A stretch of DNA of 64,000 nt. It comes from Chloranthus sessilifolius (lineage: Eukaryota > Streptophyta > Magnoliopsida > Chloranthales > Chloranthaceae). Shown here piece after piece: positions 11,803 through 22,608 of the stretch (the stretch's first letter is position 1; each line of letters opens with the position of its first letter). The DNA is taken from assembly GCA_021018995.1 (NCBI GenBank), contig CM037584.1:147887317-147951316 (forward strand). The letters are read 5' to 3'. The translations under genes and the position numbers were made by a program. The notes below the pieces were generated by a model, which was given only the letters and a program-made list of their open reading frames with translations, did not search any database and was not told the DNA's origin.

Positions 11803-13736
11803 TCAATGTTGAAGAATTCTTCCAGTAGCCAAAAAGTTGACTATGTTTGCAAACCAAGGAGTGTGTACACTAATGGCAAAAAGTTGCTCATCAGGGAAAG
11901 ATTCATTAATAGGCAACCTATCAATCTCAACAGTTAAAATTCTGGAGAGGTGATCAGCCACCACATTTTCCACCCCCTTTTTATCTTTAATCTGTAGATC
12001 AAATTCCTGTAATAGGAGAATCCACCTGATTAATCTTGGTTTAGTGTCCTTCTTAGACAGAACGTATTTCAAAGCAGAGTGGTCAGTGAACACCATTATT
12101 TGTGAACCCAAGACATATGACCAATTTCTAAAGCAAAAACAATTGCCGCAGCTTCTTCCGCTTGTTGTGTAATTGAGTTGTGCATCAATCATTGATCTAC
12201 TGGCATAAGCTATGACATGAGGCTTTTTATCTTTTCTCCGCCCAAGGACAGCTCCCAAAGAATAACTGATGCATCACACATCGCTTCAAAAGGTAATGAA
12301 TAACTGAGACTACATATTGGAGCTAAAATCAAACAATTTTTAGGAATTCAAAAGCCTTCATGCATTCATTATTGAAAACAAAAGGGACATCTTGGCACAA
12401 AGAATGACAAAGAGGTTTAGTTATTTTATCAAGTCCTTGATGAACCTTCAGAAATCCAAAGATGTCCAAAAACTTGATTTGTTTAACAGCTTTGGGAGGT
12501 GGTAAATGTGCAATTAACTCAATTTTTGCTTTGTCCACCTCAATGCCCTTGTGGGAAACAACATGGCCAAGGACAATGCCCTTGGTGACCATGAAATGGC
12601 TCTTTTCCCAGCTCAAAACCAGATTGGTTTCTTCAGATCTTTGTAGTACCAATTTGAGATGGTGTAAACACTGGGAAAAACTATCGCCATAGATTGAAAA
12701 AATCATCCATAAAATCTCCATAAATTGGTCAATCATATCGTAAAAAATGGCATACATGCATCTTTGGAAGGTAGCAGAGCATTACAAAGACCAAAAGGCA
12801 TTCTCCTATAGGCAAAAGTGCCAAAAGGGCAAGTGAATGTGGTCTTTTCCTCTTGTGGGTACAGTGAATCTGGTTGTAACCGAGTAACCATCAAGAAAAC
12901 AGTAATAAGCTTTTGCTAGCTTATCTAAGATCCGATCAATGAATGGGAGGAGGAAATGGTCTTTTCGGTCATTGCATTTAATTTTTCAGAATCAATACAG
13001 ACTTCCATCCAATTGTTTGTCCGGTTGACATAAGCTCACCGTAACTGAGGTTACAATTAGTGATTCCAGATTTCTTAGGTACCACCGTAGGTGCCACCCA
13101 AGTCGAATCAAATGGGGTAAATGACCCTGATCCAACAACTTAACAACCTCTTTCATGACCACTTCTTGCATATGAGGGTTCAACCTCCTTTGCATTTCCT
13201 AGAAGGCTTTGCATCTTCTTCCAAGTGGATTTTGTGCATGCAACAAATGGACTGATTCCTCCTAAATCAAAGCAATAGTCCAAATTAATTGCCCTTTTAT
13301 GTTCTTTCAAGACTATCACAGCTCTTCCTCTTGCTCCTTTGTGAGAGAGGAAGAAATAATGGCGATCAATGATTTATGATTACCTAAGAACACATACTTC
13401 AAATTTTCGGCAAATGCTTTAGTTCTAAATCGTGGGTTGAGAAAAGAAGGTAACAAAGGTACCTTAGACGTTTGTGGAAGGGGAGAGTAAGGTGTTTCAA
13501 GAAGAGAAACTTGTCGATTGATTAAGAGTTCCTTGCACAACATTTATTTCCTCGAATTTGAGATACAACTTGCTTCTTCAATATCCCCAAGCATCTTTAA
13601 CATTTGTGGTGAAGTCTTCACCCCGCAGAAATTGTTGTAAAGTCCTTCCACAAGTTCATCCAATAGATCAACATGAAAACATTCTTCAGAAATCAATTGA
13701 GGTGTAGGACTGCATTATAAACATTTAATTTTACCT
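11803..13736 (-). pseudogene. Athila reverse transcriptase and RNase H (broken)
   Basis: RT pieces: 13543-13316 (linker plus LKYVFLGNHKSLIAIISS), 13195-12992 (RT N-terminus), 12757-12329 (QCLHHLKLVLQRSEETNLVLSWEKSHF, GIVLGH, GIEVDKAKIE). RNase H: 12258-11803 with [30 protein letters not shown] and VVADHLSRI. At the RT active site the frame reads WMIF; the nine bases that would encode the Met-Asp-Asp catalytic word are still present at 12710-12702 but out of frame, with compensating single-base changes on either side. Other stops and shifts lie at about 13300, 12980-12760 and 12330. The enzyme cannot be active as read. Confidence 0.78.
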
Positions 13737-14627
13737 TCATGTTTCCAAATGAGACTTCCATAATACCAGACTGCATTGAATGCAAGCATTTGTCAGAGCT
13801 GTGAATGGTCTTCCCAAAATGACAGGGATGGAAGTTTTGCTTTTGGTTGGTTCCATATCCAAAACTAGAAAATCAGCAGGATAGAAGAATTTATCTACTC
13901 CCACCAATACATCTTCAATCATCCCTACTGGCTTTCTTTCAGATCTGTCTGCTAGTTGTAACACCACATGAGTGGGTTTTAATTCTCCCAAACCTAGTTT
14001 CTCATATACAGAATATGGAAGTAGGTTGACACTAGCACCCAGATCTAATAAAGCCTTTTCAATTGTGTGTTCTCCAATAATGCAAGGGATTGTGGGGATT
14101 CCAGGATCTTGAAGTTTAGGAGGTATATCAATGAATAACACCTGGTTAATTCTTTCCACAGCAAAGACCTTCTTGGACAACTGTATCCTAGACTGTCTTT
14201 TGTGAGTGCAAACATCTTTCAAAAATTTTGCATATGCTGGAATTTGTTTGATTGCCTCAAGCAAAGGTAAATTTATCTTGACTTGCTTGAAAGTCTCCAT
14301 CATGTCATCTATTTTTGTATTCCCTTTATCAAAAGGGGATACAGATTTTATTGCATGAGGAAATGGTAAATGAGGAACTAATCTTTCATCTACAGCTTTA
14401 AAAGTATTTTCAGAAATTTTTTGAATTTTTTGTTTTTCATTTTTTTGGTTTTTCTGAGGTACATCAGCAACCCCACTGCTATCACTATGCTGCTCTTGCT
14501 GCATATCTTTATCCTCTTCCTCATTTCTTTCTTCTTCAGTACCCACTTTGTTATCTATCATTTTTCCACTTCTCAAAGTGGTGACAGTTTTTACTTCTTC
14601 ATGTGAATTAGAAGCTTCTCCAACCAT
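13737..14627 (-). pseudogene. Athila protease region of gag-pol
   Basis: A 296-codon open stretch. The first about 90 residues are a charged, Glu/Gln/Lys-rich linker. Then come INLPLLEAIKQIPAYAKFLK and the retropepsin active-site segment ALLDLGASVNLLPYSVYEKL (Asp-Leu-Gly, as is usual in Athila rather than Asp-Ser/Thr-Gly), LQLADRSERKPVG, YPADFLVLDME and the second motif PVILGRPF. It has no separate start in nature; it is part of the polyprotein. This is the best preserved domain of the element. Confidence 0.8.
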
Positions 14628-16052
14628 GAACTATCCTTTGGGATTGTTCAAAGGTTGGTCAGGTAACTTTCCTTCCTCTCTTTTTGCCAAGGTATTTGAA
14701 AGTATCCCAATGTTTCTTCAATCTTTTATGCTCGTGTGAAAGTTCACGCCTTGAGTTAAAGATCCTAAATTCAAGTGAATTTAGGACTTGATCTTCAAAA
14801 GAAAGGGACGAAGGGTTTGAATCGCATTTGTCGCATGTGTTGTTGTGGAATGGGTCATTTGAAAGTTTGGTTTGACATAAAAATTTCCGATATAAGGTGC
14901 GCTTTGAAAGGCATTTGATTCTTTGGTTGTTGCTGCTGTTGGGATTGGTAATTCCCTTGGTTCCACCTCAAATTGGGGTGTGCTCTCCATGGATATTCAT
15001 TTGATCGCATCTCGTCTAAATGATTGAGCAGCATGAGCTTGTTCCACCATTAAATCTGGGAACTGTGATGCAGCAGGACATTGGTCAATTGAATGAGTAG
15101 GGGACTGGCATATCAGACATGCCTCCTCTACTCTTGAAACATTTGGATTTTTAAGTGAGTCCATCAATCTATCAAACTTTGTGGTTAGATTGTCCATCTT
15201 TCTTTCCAATTCATTCACCTCATAGATCTTCCCTTTGGTGGGTTGGTGATTGTTCAACCTAGCAGGATTTTCAATTTCTCTTGACAGAGATTCCTGCTGA
15301 GTTGAGTTTTCACCAATCACTTCAAATAAGTCCCAAACCTCTTCAACTATTTTTTGCAAGTAAGTGCCTCCACAGGAGGCATCCACCATATTTTTGCCTT
15401 TTTGATCAATTCCTTGATAGAAGCTTTGAACTAGCTGCCATCTAGGAATTTGATGATGAGGACATTGCCTTAAAAGTTCCTTAAATCTTTCCCATGCTTC
15501 ATGGAAAGTTTCAGTTGAGTTTTGGGAGAATGAAATGATACTTTGTCTCAATTGGCTTGTTTTAGACATTGGGAAATATTTGGCTAAAAATTGATACTAC
15601 AAATCATTCCAAGAAGTGATATTGTTTGGTGCTAACATGGATAACCATGCTCTAGCTTTATCCTTTAATGAAAAATGAAAGAGCCTAAGCTTGGTTGCTT
15701 CTGGACCAAATCCAACTATGTTGAATGTGGTGCAAAGAGCCAAGAATTCATCCACATGTTTGTATGGGTCTTCCTTACTCAACCCATGGAAGGAAGGAAG
15801 CATTTGGATAGTTGATGACTTCATCTCATAATTTCCTTCAACAGTAGGAAATTGAATGCAAAAGGGAGAATTATAAGCACCAGGTGTAAAGTAATCCCTC
15901 AAAAGTCGAGGTTCTTCACCCATAGTAGCAGAATTCTGTGTTGTTTGTTTGGTTCGTAGTAGCCTTTCAACTTCTAAATTCAATGGGAAAATCTCAGGGC
16001 TGAGAGTCCTCCTACCAAACATACAACTCGAAAAAAAAATCTGATTATTCAC
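14628..16052 (-). pseudogene. Athila gag (broken)
   Basis: Likely start ATG at 16052. First block to 15597 has LPSFHGLSKEDPYKHVDEFL and LSLKDKARAWLSML, the retrotransposon gag core. A single TAG stop follows, then 15569-14997 continues with SFSQNSTETFHEAWERFKEL, LLRQCPHHQIPRWQ and a CX2CX4HX4C zinc knuckle (CLICQSPTHSIDQC). A third block (14990-14781) is a basic/proline tail. Stops near 15595, 14996 and 14780 break the gene. Gag would package element RNA in cytoplasmic particles. Confidence 0.8.
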
Positions 16053-16188
16053 AGCAAACCTTCAGAATTCCTTTAAGTAGTTTCCCTTCTTCAAAAATCT
16101 GAATATGAATAACTGCACAGGTATAAACAATAGAATAGTTTAGTAATGATAAAAGTGAAAACTTAGGTCTATCTATTTTAGAACAAAT
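16053..16188 (-). other. Athila leader between primer site and gag
   Basis: 136 bp of AT-rich untranslated leader. Nothing further recognised. Confidence 0.5.
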
Positions 16189-16206
16189 TCCCCGGCAACG
16201 GTGCCA
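16189..16206 (-). other. Primer-binding site, tRNA-Asp type
   Basis: On the minus strand, six bases after the 5' LTR, the sequence is TGGCACCGTTGCCGGGGA. Plant Athila and related elements use TGGCGCCGTTGCCGGGGA, complementary to the 3' end of tRNA-Asp; this copy differs at one base. Confidence 0.8.
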
Positions 16207-16212
16207 AAAACT

Positions 16213-18035
16213 TGTTGTTACTTCTTAGTGTACTTGATTTATGTGTGTTTTGAAAACAGATTTATAGCTGCTAAATTACAGTGGCTCTAGCCTATATAAA
16301 AAAAAATAAAGAAATATCAGCACAGTTAGAAGAGAATTAGCCTGCAAGATCAGGGCCAATTGTAGCAAGTTTTAAAAAGTAAGTGAGTGAAAGATCGTCC
16401 ACAGAGAATTTGTCTAAAATGTAAGATAAACCTCCAGATCTGAGCTACCAGATCTGGCTTCTTATCCTATCTAGAAAACTGATAAGATGAGAGGTTTGAA
16501 TTTGTCACGTTTAACTAACTAAAAACAAAGAAAAATTTAAACTAAATGATCCAGATCCAAGTTGGGGGAATGATTGAAACAAAGATGGAGAAGTAATATC
16601 TAAATCTGATTTGGTCTTTGAAATCTAATGAGAATAATTGCAGCTCAACAGAGGTGATCCAATCTTCATCTGGCTACAAGCACAGATGTAAGAGAGATAA
16701 ATCTAATTCAAGGATTAGGCTTACACTTATGGCTATGGTCTGTCCACTTTAATGGCCACAAACCATCCAATAGTCTTTAATCCAAATCCTCAATTCAGAA
16801 CAACAAACATCACTACAAATGTTGTAAGAGACTAGTTTACAAACACTAATTCTCACAGGATTAATGAATCAAGGGAAATTACATGCAAAATAATGAATCT
16901 AAAGGAGTCTAATGTACTGAGGAGATCAGACCCTTGACATGAGTCCAATGGAGAATGCATAGTTTACAGCAACCTTTTAAAATTCATCCTTACAATTTAC
17001 AGAGCACGGCTTAACAGCTCTCGGATTTGCAGTCTTGGTTGCAAACTCTCCTTTGAGTTCTGTAGATCTCATGACTCTCAAATGCAAGTACAAAGTATTT
17101 ATTACAAGGATTGCGATAAGCAATTTGGGAAATGGGGATTAAAATGAAACTCAAAATCTGGATGCCCCAGTTGGGCAAATGCTTCATCTATTTATAGCTT
17201 TCCCCAGGTCCTGCACAGATGTGTATCAACCAATCAGAGGTTCTCAGATCTGTATTGACCAATGGTAGTCGAGCACGGGATCGGATCCATTACGTCGCCA
17301 ATCAGAATTCCTCGATCTGGTTCAGCCAATCAGGTGAAAAAGGCATCAATTCTGTTATGCATTTTGAAAGTTTGTTAGAGTTTCTAGAAGTTCCCGCCAA
17401 GTTATTCCCTCTCTAGGTGCTCACGTGGGGTGGAATATTCCTTCGCTTCATGCTTAGAACCTCCGAATGTCCCTAGGTTTTAAAATGCAAATTACTGAAT
17501 TGCCCTTGTTAAAGCTGCGAATCTCCAGAAGGCCTCTTCGCACAGCTTAGGGGCCTTTTCGTAAAGTGTTGTGATTATTGAAGCTCTTTTCGCAATGTTC
17601 TGGTTCTGTTCGAATTGTGTTTTCTTCTTTTAGCAAAGTTCAATCCTCTCTTCGAACAGTCTAGATGCTCTTCGAATGCTACGCCTGGAGTTTTATTCCT
17701 TTTCGCAGAGTTTCAGGTTCTTTGCGAAAAGTACAGGTTCTTTGCGAAAAGGACTTTGTAGTGCATTTTTCTGTTTGAATTGTTCCATACTTCTCTTCCA
17801 GGTCTTTGCTTCTTCTATTCAGACCTTTCAACAGCTGATGAGGTTGTTTCTTCACTTTCTTCCTTTGGATTGACATGGATTGTCATCTTATTGGCACTTT
17901 TAAGCTGCTTTTATGGTTAAGCCTGTCTTTATTATTAGTTGCAACATAAGCACTTAAAACACTTATTTAGTTCTCTCAAAGGTCTATCAAGACTCAAGTT
18001 CAGGGGTGAAAAATGGTATTTTTCACTTGTCAACA
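16213..18035 (-). repeat. Athila-type 5' LTR (right copy)
   Basis: 1,823-bp copy of 3734-5558, ends TGTTG/CAACA, adjacent to the primer site, therefore the 5' LTR. A short duplication of a 'caggttctttgcgaaaag' type word occurs at about 17713-17752 and is absent from the left LTR. Confidence 0.93.
17188..17197 (-). promoter_or_regulatory. TATA box in Athila 5' LTR
   Basis: Plus-strand ctatttatag (CTATAAATAG on the transcribed strand), same place as in the other LTR. The TTCG-word cluster (17515-17755) lies about 320-560 bp upstream of it in transcript orientation. Confidence 0.65.
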
Positions 18036-19567
18036 ATGGGGCCATTGGGTATGGGGGAAGGTTTGGAGATGGCCTTGGTGTGTGGGGCCATGGGAAAATT
18101 GCGTTTGGGGTATGGCATGGGTTTGACTTGGCTATGAAGGTTGGGTGAAATGTTGTGGGTATTGTGGAAGGTATGAGTGTGGGGTTTAGGTTTGGGCCAT
18201 GGGCCCTTGGTAGGTTTGGGCCATGGGCCCTGGGTAGGTTTGGGCCATGGGCCCTTGATGGGTTTGGGCCAAGGGTCCTTGATGGGTTTAGGTTATGGGC
18301 CCTGGGTAGGTTTGGGCCATGGACCTTAAATGGGTCTGGGCCATGGCCCTTGGTTGGGTTGGGCCATGGGCCCTAGATGGGTCTGGGTCATGGGCCATTG
18401 GTGGGTCTGGGCCATGGGTCCTTAGTGGGCCTGAGCCATGGGCCCTTGGTGGGTCTGGGCTGTGGGCCCTTTGATGGGTTTGGCCCAATGGGCCTTGAGG
18501 GGTCTGGGCCATGGGCCTTGGGTAGGTTTGGGTGGTGGGGTATTGGGCCATGGGGCCCTGGGATATGTGGGAGAAGGGGGTTTGGGCCAATGGGCCTTGG
18601 GGTATGTGGGAGGTTGGAGATTTGGGCCATTTAGCCTTAGGGTGTATGGGTAGTGGGAGGTTGGGCCATGGGGCCTTGGGGTATGTGGATAATGGAGGTT
18701 TGGATGGTGTGAATTATGGGGGGTTGATGGGGTCATTGGGGAGTGAGGCATGGAGATTGGCTTGGGTGTGAGATGGGTTTAGGGACATGGGGTGTGGAGG
18801 AGGGGGGGTGTTTTGAGAAGCCTTCCACATGGAGTAGGCTTGGAACATCTCCATCATGGCCATGGAAGGAGGATTGAATGTGGGTGGTGGAGAGGGGAAA
18901 TTGGGCATGGCCCTGGTATGATCGGGCATGGCCATGGTAAGAGGTGGGATATGGGGTGGATTAGAGAGTCGAGGTGGGGTAAAGGATGGGGAGGGAATAG
19001 GGATTTTTAGAGATGGTGGTTGGTGGGGTGGGGTGTGGATGTTTGGAAGAAATCGGGCATGGCCCCAGTAAAAATGGGCATGACCCGGATAGATGGGGGG
19101 ATTTGTGGGGGGTTGGATAGGATAGAAGTGGTGTATGTGAATGTGGGTGGATTGGGCCTATAGGGGAAAGATGGGAAATGGGGCATGGATGTGGATTGGG
19201 AGAATGGGTTTAGGTTTTATATGGACATGGGTGGGAAATGTGATGGATTTGGTATGGGCATAGTTTGAGCAAAAGACGAGGAGTTGGGGGTTGGACTTTG
19301 GATGTTTTGGGAGGTAGTGGTTGGAAAAATGGGGGCACCAAATGGGCCAGTAACGGCAAAGGGTGATTGGGTGACGGGAATGGTGGAAAAGACTTCCCCT
19401 GAATGGGAATGGGTTGGAGAGTGTGGTGGGGATGCGTCGGGATCGGCATAAGCCGGTTCCACTACCCACGACATTCTACGGGAACAGGTTGGATAAGGGT
19501 GCCTTGGATAAGGCCCAAAAATTCTCCTTCTTCCCCTACGGGACGGCAGAGGGCAAGATGATGTCAT
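18036..19567 (-). pseudogene. Element A gag, N-terminal proline-rich part
   Basis: Start probably ATG 19567 (MTSSCPLPSRRGRRRIFGPYPRHP). The segment FGPYPRHPYPTC and SPFGAPIF match element C at 42396-42570 (FGPYPRHRYNTC, SPFGAPVF), confirming homology. Towards 18600-18170 it becomes a run of imperfect short repeats in which GGGCCCATGGCCCAAACC-like words recur about every 24 bp, giving proline/histidine/glycine-rich peptide on the minus strand. The element resumes at 3733 beyond the Athila insertion. Frames are broken in several places. Long opposite-strand ORFs here are only composition shadows. Confidence 0.65.
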
Positions 19568-19971
19568 TGTGCCGACACCACAAACTATATATATATATAT
19601 TTTTGGGTTTTGATTATATATATTTTTTTAGAAAATGTTTTTGAAATTTTTTTGAAAAACAAAGGTTCTGAGGCCTTGGAATTCCCTTTTCGGATGGCTC
19701 TCGTACCTTAATTCAAGACCCGCGGTGACGATTCTGACGCACTTCGAAAGAATCAATGGAAAGCCTTCGATCTATTGAAGGCATAAAAATCGAGGTAAAT
19801 AACCCGATCCCCAGGAATAAGCCAAAAAGAAGTTGCACTCTTTTGACCGGCGGGGGCATATTGGGTGTCTGAGATGGCGGGGCGTAAACAAGGCACTAAG
19901 CATATTGATCGGGGGATTCGAGAGGTGAAGAAGGCCACAGATTTGGGCTGGTGTGGTGTTAAACAGACGTA

Positions 19972-20134
19972 GTGAAACTAATACTTGCGCCCAGGTGGCA
20001 GGGGCACGTTTTTACACTGGCGCAACTATTAGTTGCGCCAAGGTAAAAACTTGGATTTTTTAGGCTGACGCAACTATTAGTTGCGCCAGCTATATATTCC
20101 AGTTTTTTACACTTGTGTAACTAATACTTGCACC
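19972..20134. repeat. Palindrome cluster in element A leader (four units, about 47 bp apart)
   Basis: Unit centres are at about 19982, 20029, 20077 and 20124. The second (20018-20040) is a perfect palindrome: TGGCGCAACTA, one central base, then its reverse complement. The third has one mismatch. The outer two are decayed. Spacer sequences differ far more than the palindromes. Confidence 0.85.
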
Positions 20135-20644
20135 AGGCAAAAACTGATGCTCCAGAACTAATGATAGCAGCCACCAACACCTGAAATGAGTCTCTTTTTT
20201 TTATTTTTATGGAAGCTAGGCTTCCGAGAAGTGAGCTATTTTTTTGTGATCGATTCTCTCCTCACCGCACCTAAAGGGTTTGAGTCAGGTATAACTCGCT
20301 AGCGCGCTCCCCAAGGGTGTTAAGCTTCAGAATGGGAACCCACCCGATATACCTCCGGTGCAAGCACTTTCTCATATACTAGGTGGACTGGGACTTTTCT
20401 GGATCATCACCACTAGGGGCTGCCGCCATACTAAGGCTCGGGTGTTTGTGTGTTTGCCTAATTCCCACCCTTTTAACATCTATCTCGTAACAACAAATTG
20501 ATTAAGCTCCCTAACTTGGTTCAATTTTTATTAATTTTTTAAAAATCTTTTCTTCTATTTTTTGGAAGTTTTCTTTAGTTCAAAGATCGGGGGTGATGAC
20601 CCCGTGCCGCCACTACGGGCTGGCATCCACTATTGGAATATGAG

Positions 20645-20812
20645 TGCGCATGTAGGCCCGCCAATCGGCTAAGGCACTTTAAATGATGGAAATTTAAATG
20701 AAATTAAAAGTCAATGCTCAAGTAGGCCGGCCAATCGGCTAAGGCACCAAAAATGACGAAAATGTAAGAAAAAAATAAAATGCACAAGTAAGCCCGCCGA
20801 TCGGCTAAGGCA
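20645..20812 (-). repeat. Triple leader repeat beside the primer site (element A)
   Basis: Three copies of a word reading TGCCTTAGCCGATTGGCGG on the minus strand, at 20645-20676, 20716-20746 and 20781-20812, spaced about 66-70 bp. Element C has the same triple repeat at 41080-41247. Confidence 0.8.
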
Positions 20813-20940
20813 TGTAAATGACGAAAGAGTAGGGGTGAGTAAAATAAACATAAAATAAAATAAATAATAAAAAAAATAGCAAAATGGTTAGTAAAATAAA
20901 AATAAAAAGGCCAAATTTTAAGGAGAAGCTCTATAAGCTT

Positions 20941-20958
20941 TCCCTAGTAGAGTCGCCA
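20941..20958 (-). other. Primer-binding site of element A
   Basis: Minus strand TGGCGACTCTACTAGGGA, two bases inside the LTR. Element C has TGGCGACTCTGCTGGGGA at the same place. Ogre-type elements are reported to use a tRNA-Arg primer with this kind of site; the tRNA identity was not checked here. Confidence 0.65.
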
Positions 20959-21686
20959 TTTGTGCAACCGTGGGATTTGTGACCATCCCGTCGCGGCGAT
21001 GTGCTCGTTTGCTAAAAAAATATAGAGTCGCCACCCGGAGCTTTTGGCGTCCCAGGATACCTATATCATTTTTATAAGCACCGAAGTGCCACAAATATGA
21101 CTCTGAATCCGGTCTACACCAAAGGCTCTTGGGTAGGGGCTTCGGTTATCGATCGGGAAGGTGTTAGACACCCAATCAACCCGCTTAATGCGGTCTCTAC
21201 TAATGGAAAAATAAAAATAAAGTAAAAGAAAAAAAATAGCTTCCTCTTGCCCAAATGGGCCTTAAATCCTATTTGTGCTCCTCTGTTCCTACCGAAAATT
21301 CAGTGGCGTAACGGCACAAATGGGAGGACGGGAGGAGCCAAAGAAGAGATAGGAGAAGAAAAGGGAGAGCCGGAGCCCTCGGGCCCTTGTAGCACCGTAG
21401 AGGAGCCTTGCTTGGCTTGCTTTAATGAGCTTTTGAAAGCTTGTATGGTATGGAATGGGGGGTTCTAACTACTAAGGCTTACTAGCTAAGAGGTAGAGAG
21501 GAGAGGCAAATGGAAAACACACATCTAACCTAGAGGCTTTTTAAGAAAGGTAAGGCATGGAATGAGGTTTTAGAATTTCGAATTTTTTATGGGAAGTGTG
21601 CACCAAAGGGAGAAAGATCTTCTCACTTTAAGCTCTTTCCCTCTTAGGCCAAAATTCTCAACCCTGAAACCAAGGGGTGGGGGTCC

Positions 21687-21696
21687 CTATTTATAG
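21687..21696 (-). promoter_or_regulatory. TATA box in element A LTR
   Basis: Plus-strand ctatttatag, CTATAAATAG on the transcribed strand. Element C LTRs have a TATAAATAGAGAG box at the homologous place. Confidence 0.6.
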
Positions 21697-21977
21697 GATA
21701 TGGGTGGATTAAGAGATCACTTACGAGCTAAATGGGTTTAGCAATTAGGTAATCTCACATCTATGGATTCCTAAGGTTTTTGGAGCCTTGAGATGTGTGA
21801 GAAGGTCCTGCAATGGTGGATGATGGGGTGAGGCCTTAAGCTACTTGAAGGGTTGCAAATAGGTAGGGAATGGGTGCAACAGAACTAGCAAAACACACCC
21901 CAAAGGTCAAGGTGGTCAACAAGTCAAACCCCAATCATGATTTTCAAGGCAAAATTCAGAGGTTACTGTTTATATGT

Positions 21978-22183
21978 CTGGCGCAACTAATAGTTGCGCC
22001 AGGTAAGTATATAGTAAAACAGTTTTAAACAGTGCTTGGAAGTTGGTTTGCGAGGGTGGGCCCCACCTTTAACCTTGGCATAACTAATAGTTTCGTCAAG
22101 CTTAAAATTTGGGAGAATTGGTCTGGCGCAACTAATAGTTGCTCCAAGCAAAATTATAACTGGTGCAACTATTAGTTACGCCA
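21978..22183. repeat. Palindrome cluster in element A LTR
   Basis: 21978-22002 is a perfect 25-bp palindrome with 12-bp arms (CTGGCGCAACTA) and one central A. Further copies, each with one to several mismatches, are at about 22075-22099, 22123-22147 and 22161-22183. The cluster lies about 280-500 bp upstream of the LTR TATA box in transcript orientation. Confidence 0.85.
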
Positions 22184-22608
22184 AATCCCTAGGGGGGCCC
22201 ACATGAATTTACACTTAAGCCCTCCGGGCTTGGTTTACCGTATCTTTTGATGTATACCTCCGATTGGGGTGATTCTTAGACCGTTGGAAAGTTGACAACC
22301 TCTACTTTTCAATGGTATGAGATTCAATCATAGCAGAGGGCTGTAGCTTATTTTGTTGCACCCCTCCTCAACCATTTGCTTGATAAGGTTAGGTTTAGGT
22401 TCAGAACGGGTTCTAAGGGCCGGGATTGATTTCTAAAGGTTCAGGTCAAGTTCCTAAGGGATCTAGGGTGATTCCTAAGGGTTTGAAAAGGTTCCTAAGG
22501 GTTATAGGGGGGTTCCTAAGGGTTCAATACATGTCATCAAAAGCTCAGAATTGCACCTCTCTCGAAAGGTGCTTCGATTGGGCCTTGGGCCAAATTTGCG
22601 TGTCTACA

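Larger units (their letters stand above)
3734..18035 (-). mobile_element. Complete Athila-type LTR retrotransposon inserted into element A
   Basis: Both LTRs (3734-5558 and 16213-18035) begin TGTTG and end CAACA. The five bases before the left LTR (3729-3733) and after the right LTR (18036-18040) are both ATGGG, a perfect target-site duplication. Inside, on the minus strand: tRNA-Asp-like primer site, gag, protease, RT, RNase H, integrase, then a long extra ORF between pol and the 3' LTR, and a purine tract beside the left LTR. Protease and gag wording (ALLDLGASVNLLPYSVYEKL, CPHH in gag) and the extra ORF behind integrase fit the Athila lineage. Length 14,302 bp. LTRs are nearly identical over long stretches by eye, so this is younger than A. 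Several coding frames are broken. Confidence 0.93.
19568..20940 (-). other. Element A leader (5' untranslated region)
   Basis: No gene. Contains an AT microsatellite (about 19588-19625), a four-copy array of roughly 47-bp units built on a palindrome (19972-20134), a segment related to element C's leader (20260-20480 versus 41400-41700), and a triple repeat next to the primer site (20645-20812). Confidence 0.6.
1..22608 (-). mobile_element. Element A: Tat/Ogre-type Ty3-gypsy LTR retrotransposon, 3' part outside window
   Basis: Seen: on the minus strand the order is LTR (20961-22608), primer site, long leader, proline-rich gag, retropepsin-like protease and a G-patch region that runs off the left edge. 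The same gene order with similar sequence occurs in element C (39336-62247), which continues into RT, two RNase H domains and integrase, so A is assigned to the Tat lineage by homology to C. A is split by the Athila-type insertion 3734-18035, whose 5-bp target duplication lies inside A's gag. The base after the LTR end (22609) begins a GGGGG run; the left flank is not in the window, so A's own target duplication cannot be checked. Coding frames are heavily broken, so A is a non-autonomous relic. Confidence 0.85.
20961..22608 (-). repeat. Element A 5' LTR
   Basis: Ends TGTGCAACC... and ...GTCTACA on the plus strand; read on the minus strand it begins TGTAGACACGCAAATTTGGCC, like the C-element LTRs (TGTAGACACCCAAATT). 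1,648 bp. Contains the conserved GGCGACTC/CGCCGCGAC-type end region, a TATA box (21687-21696) and a palindrome cluster (21978-22183). Confidence 0.85.

Noticed and set aside
18155-18634. Host glycine-rich protein gene
   Set aside because: Region is continuous with element A gag on the minus strand and flanked by its target duplication with the Athila element.
21247-21468. 73-codon plus-strand ORF in element A LTR
   Set aside because: Lies inside an LTR on the non-transcribed strand, no recognisable domain, absent from C LTRs.
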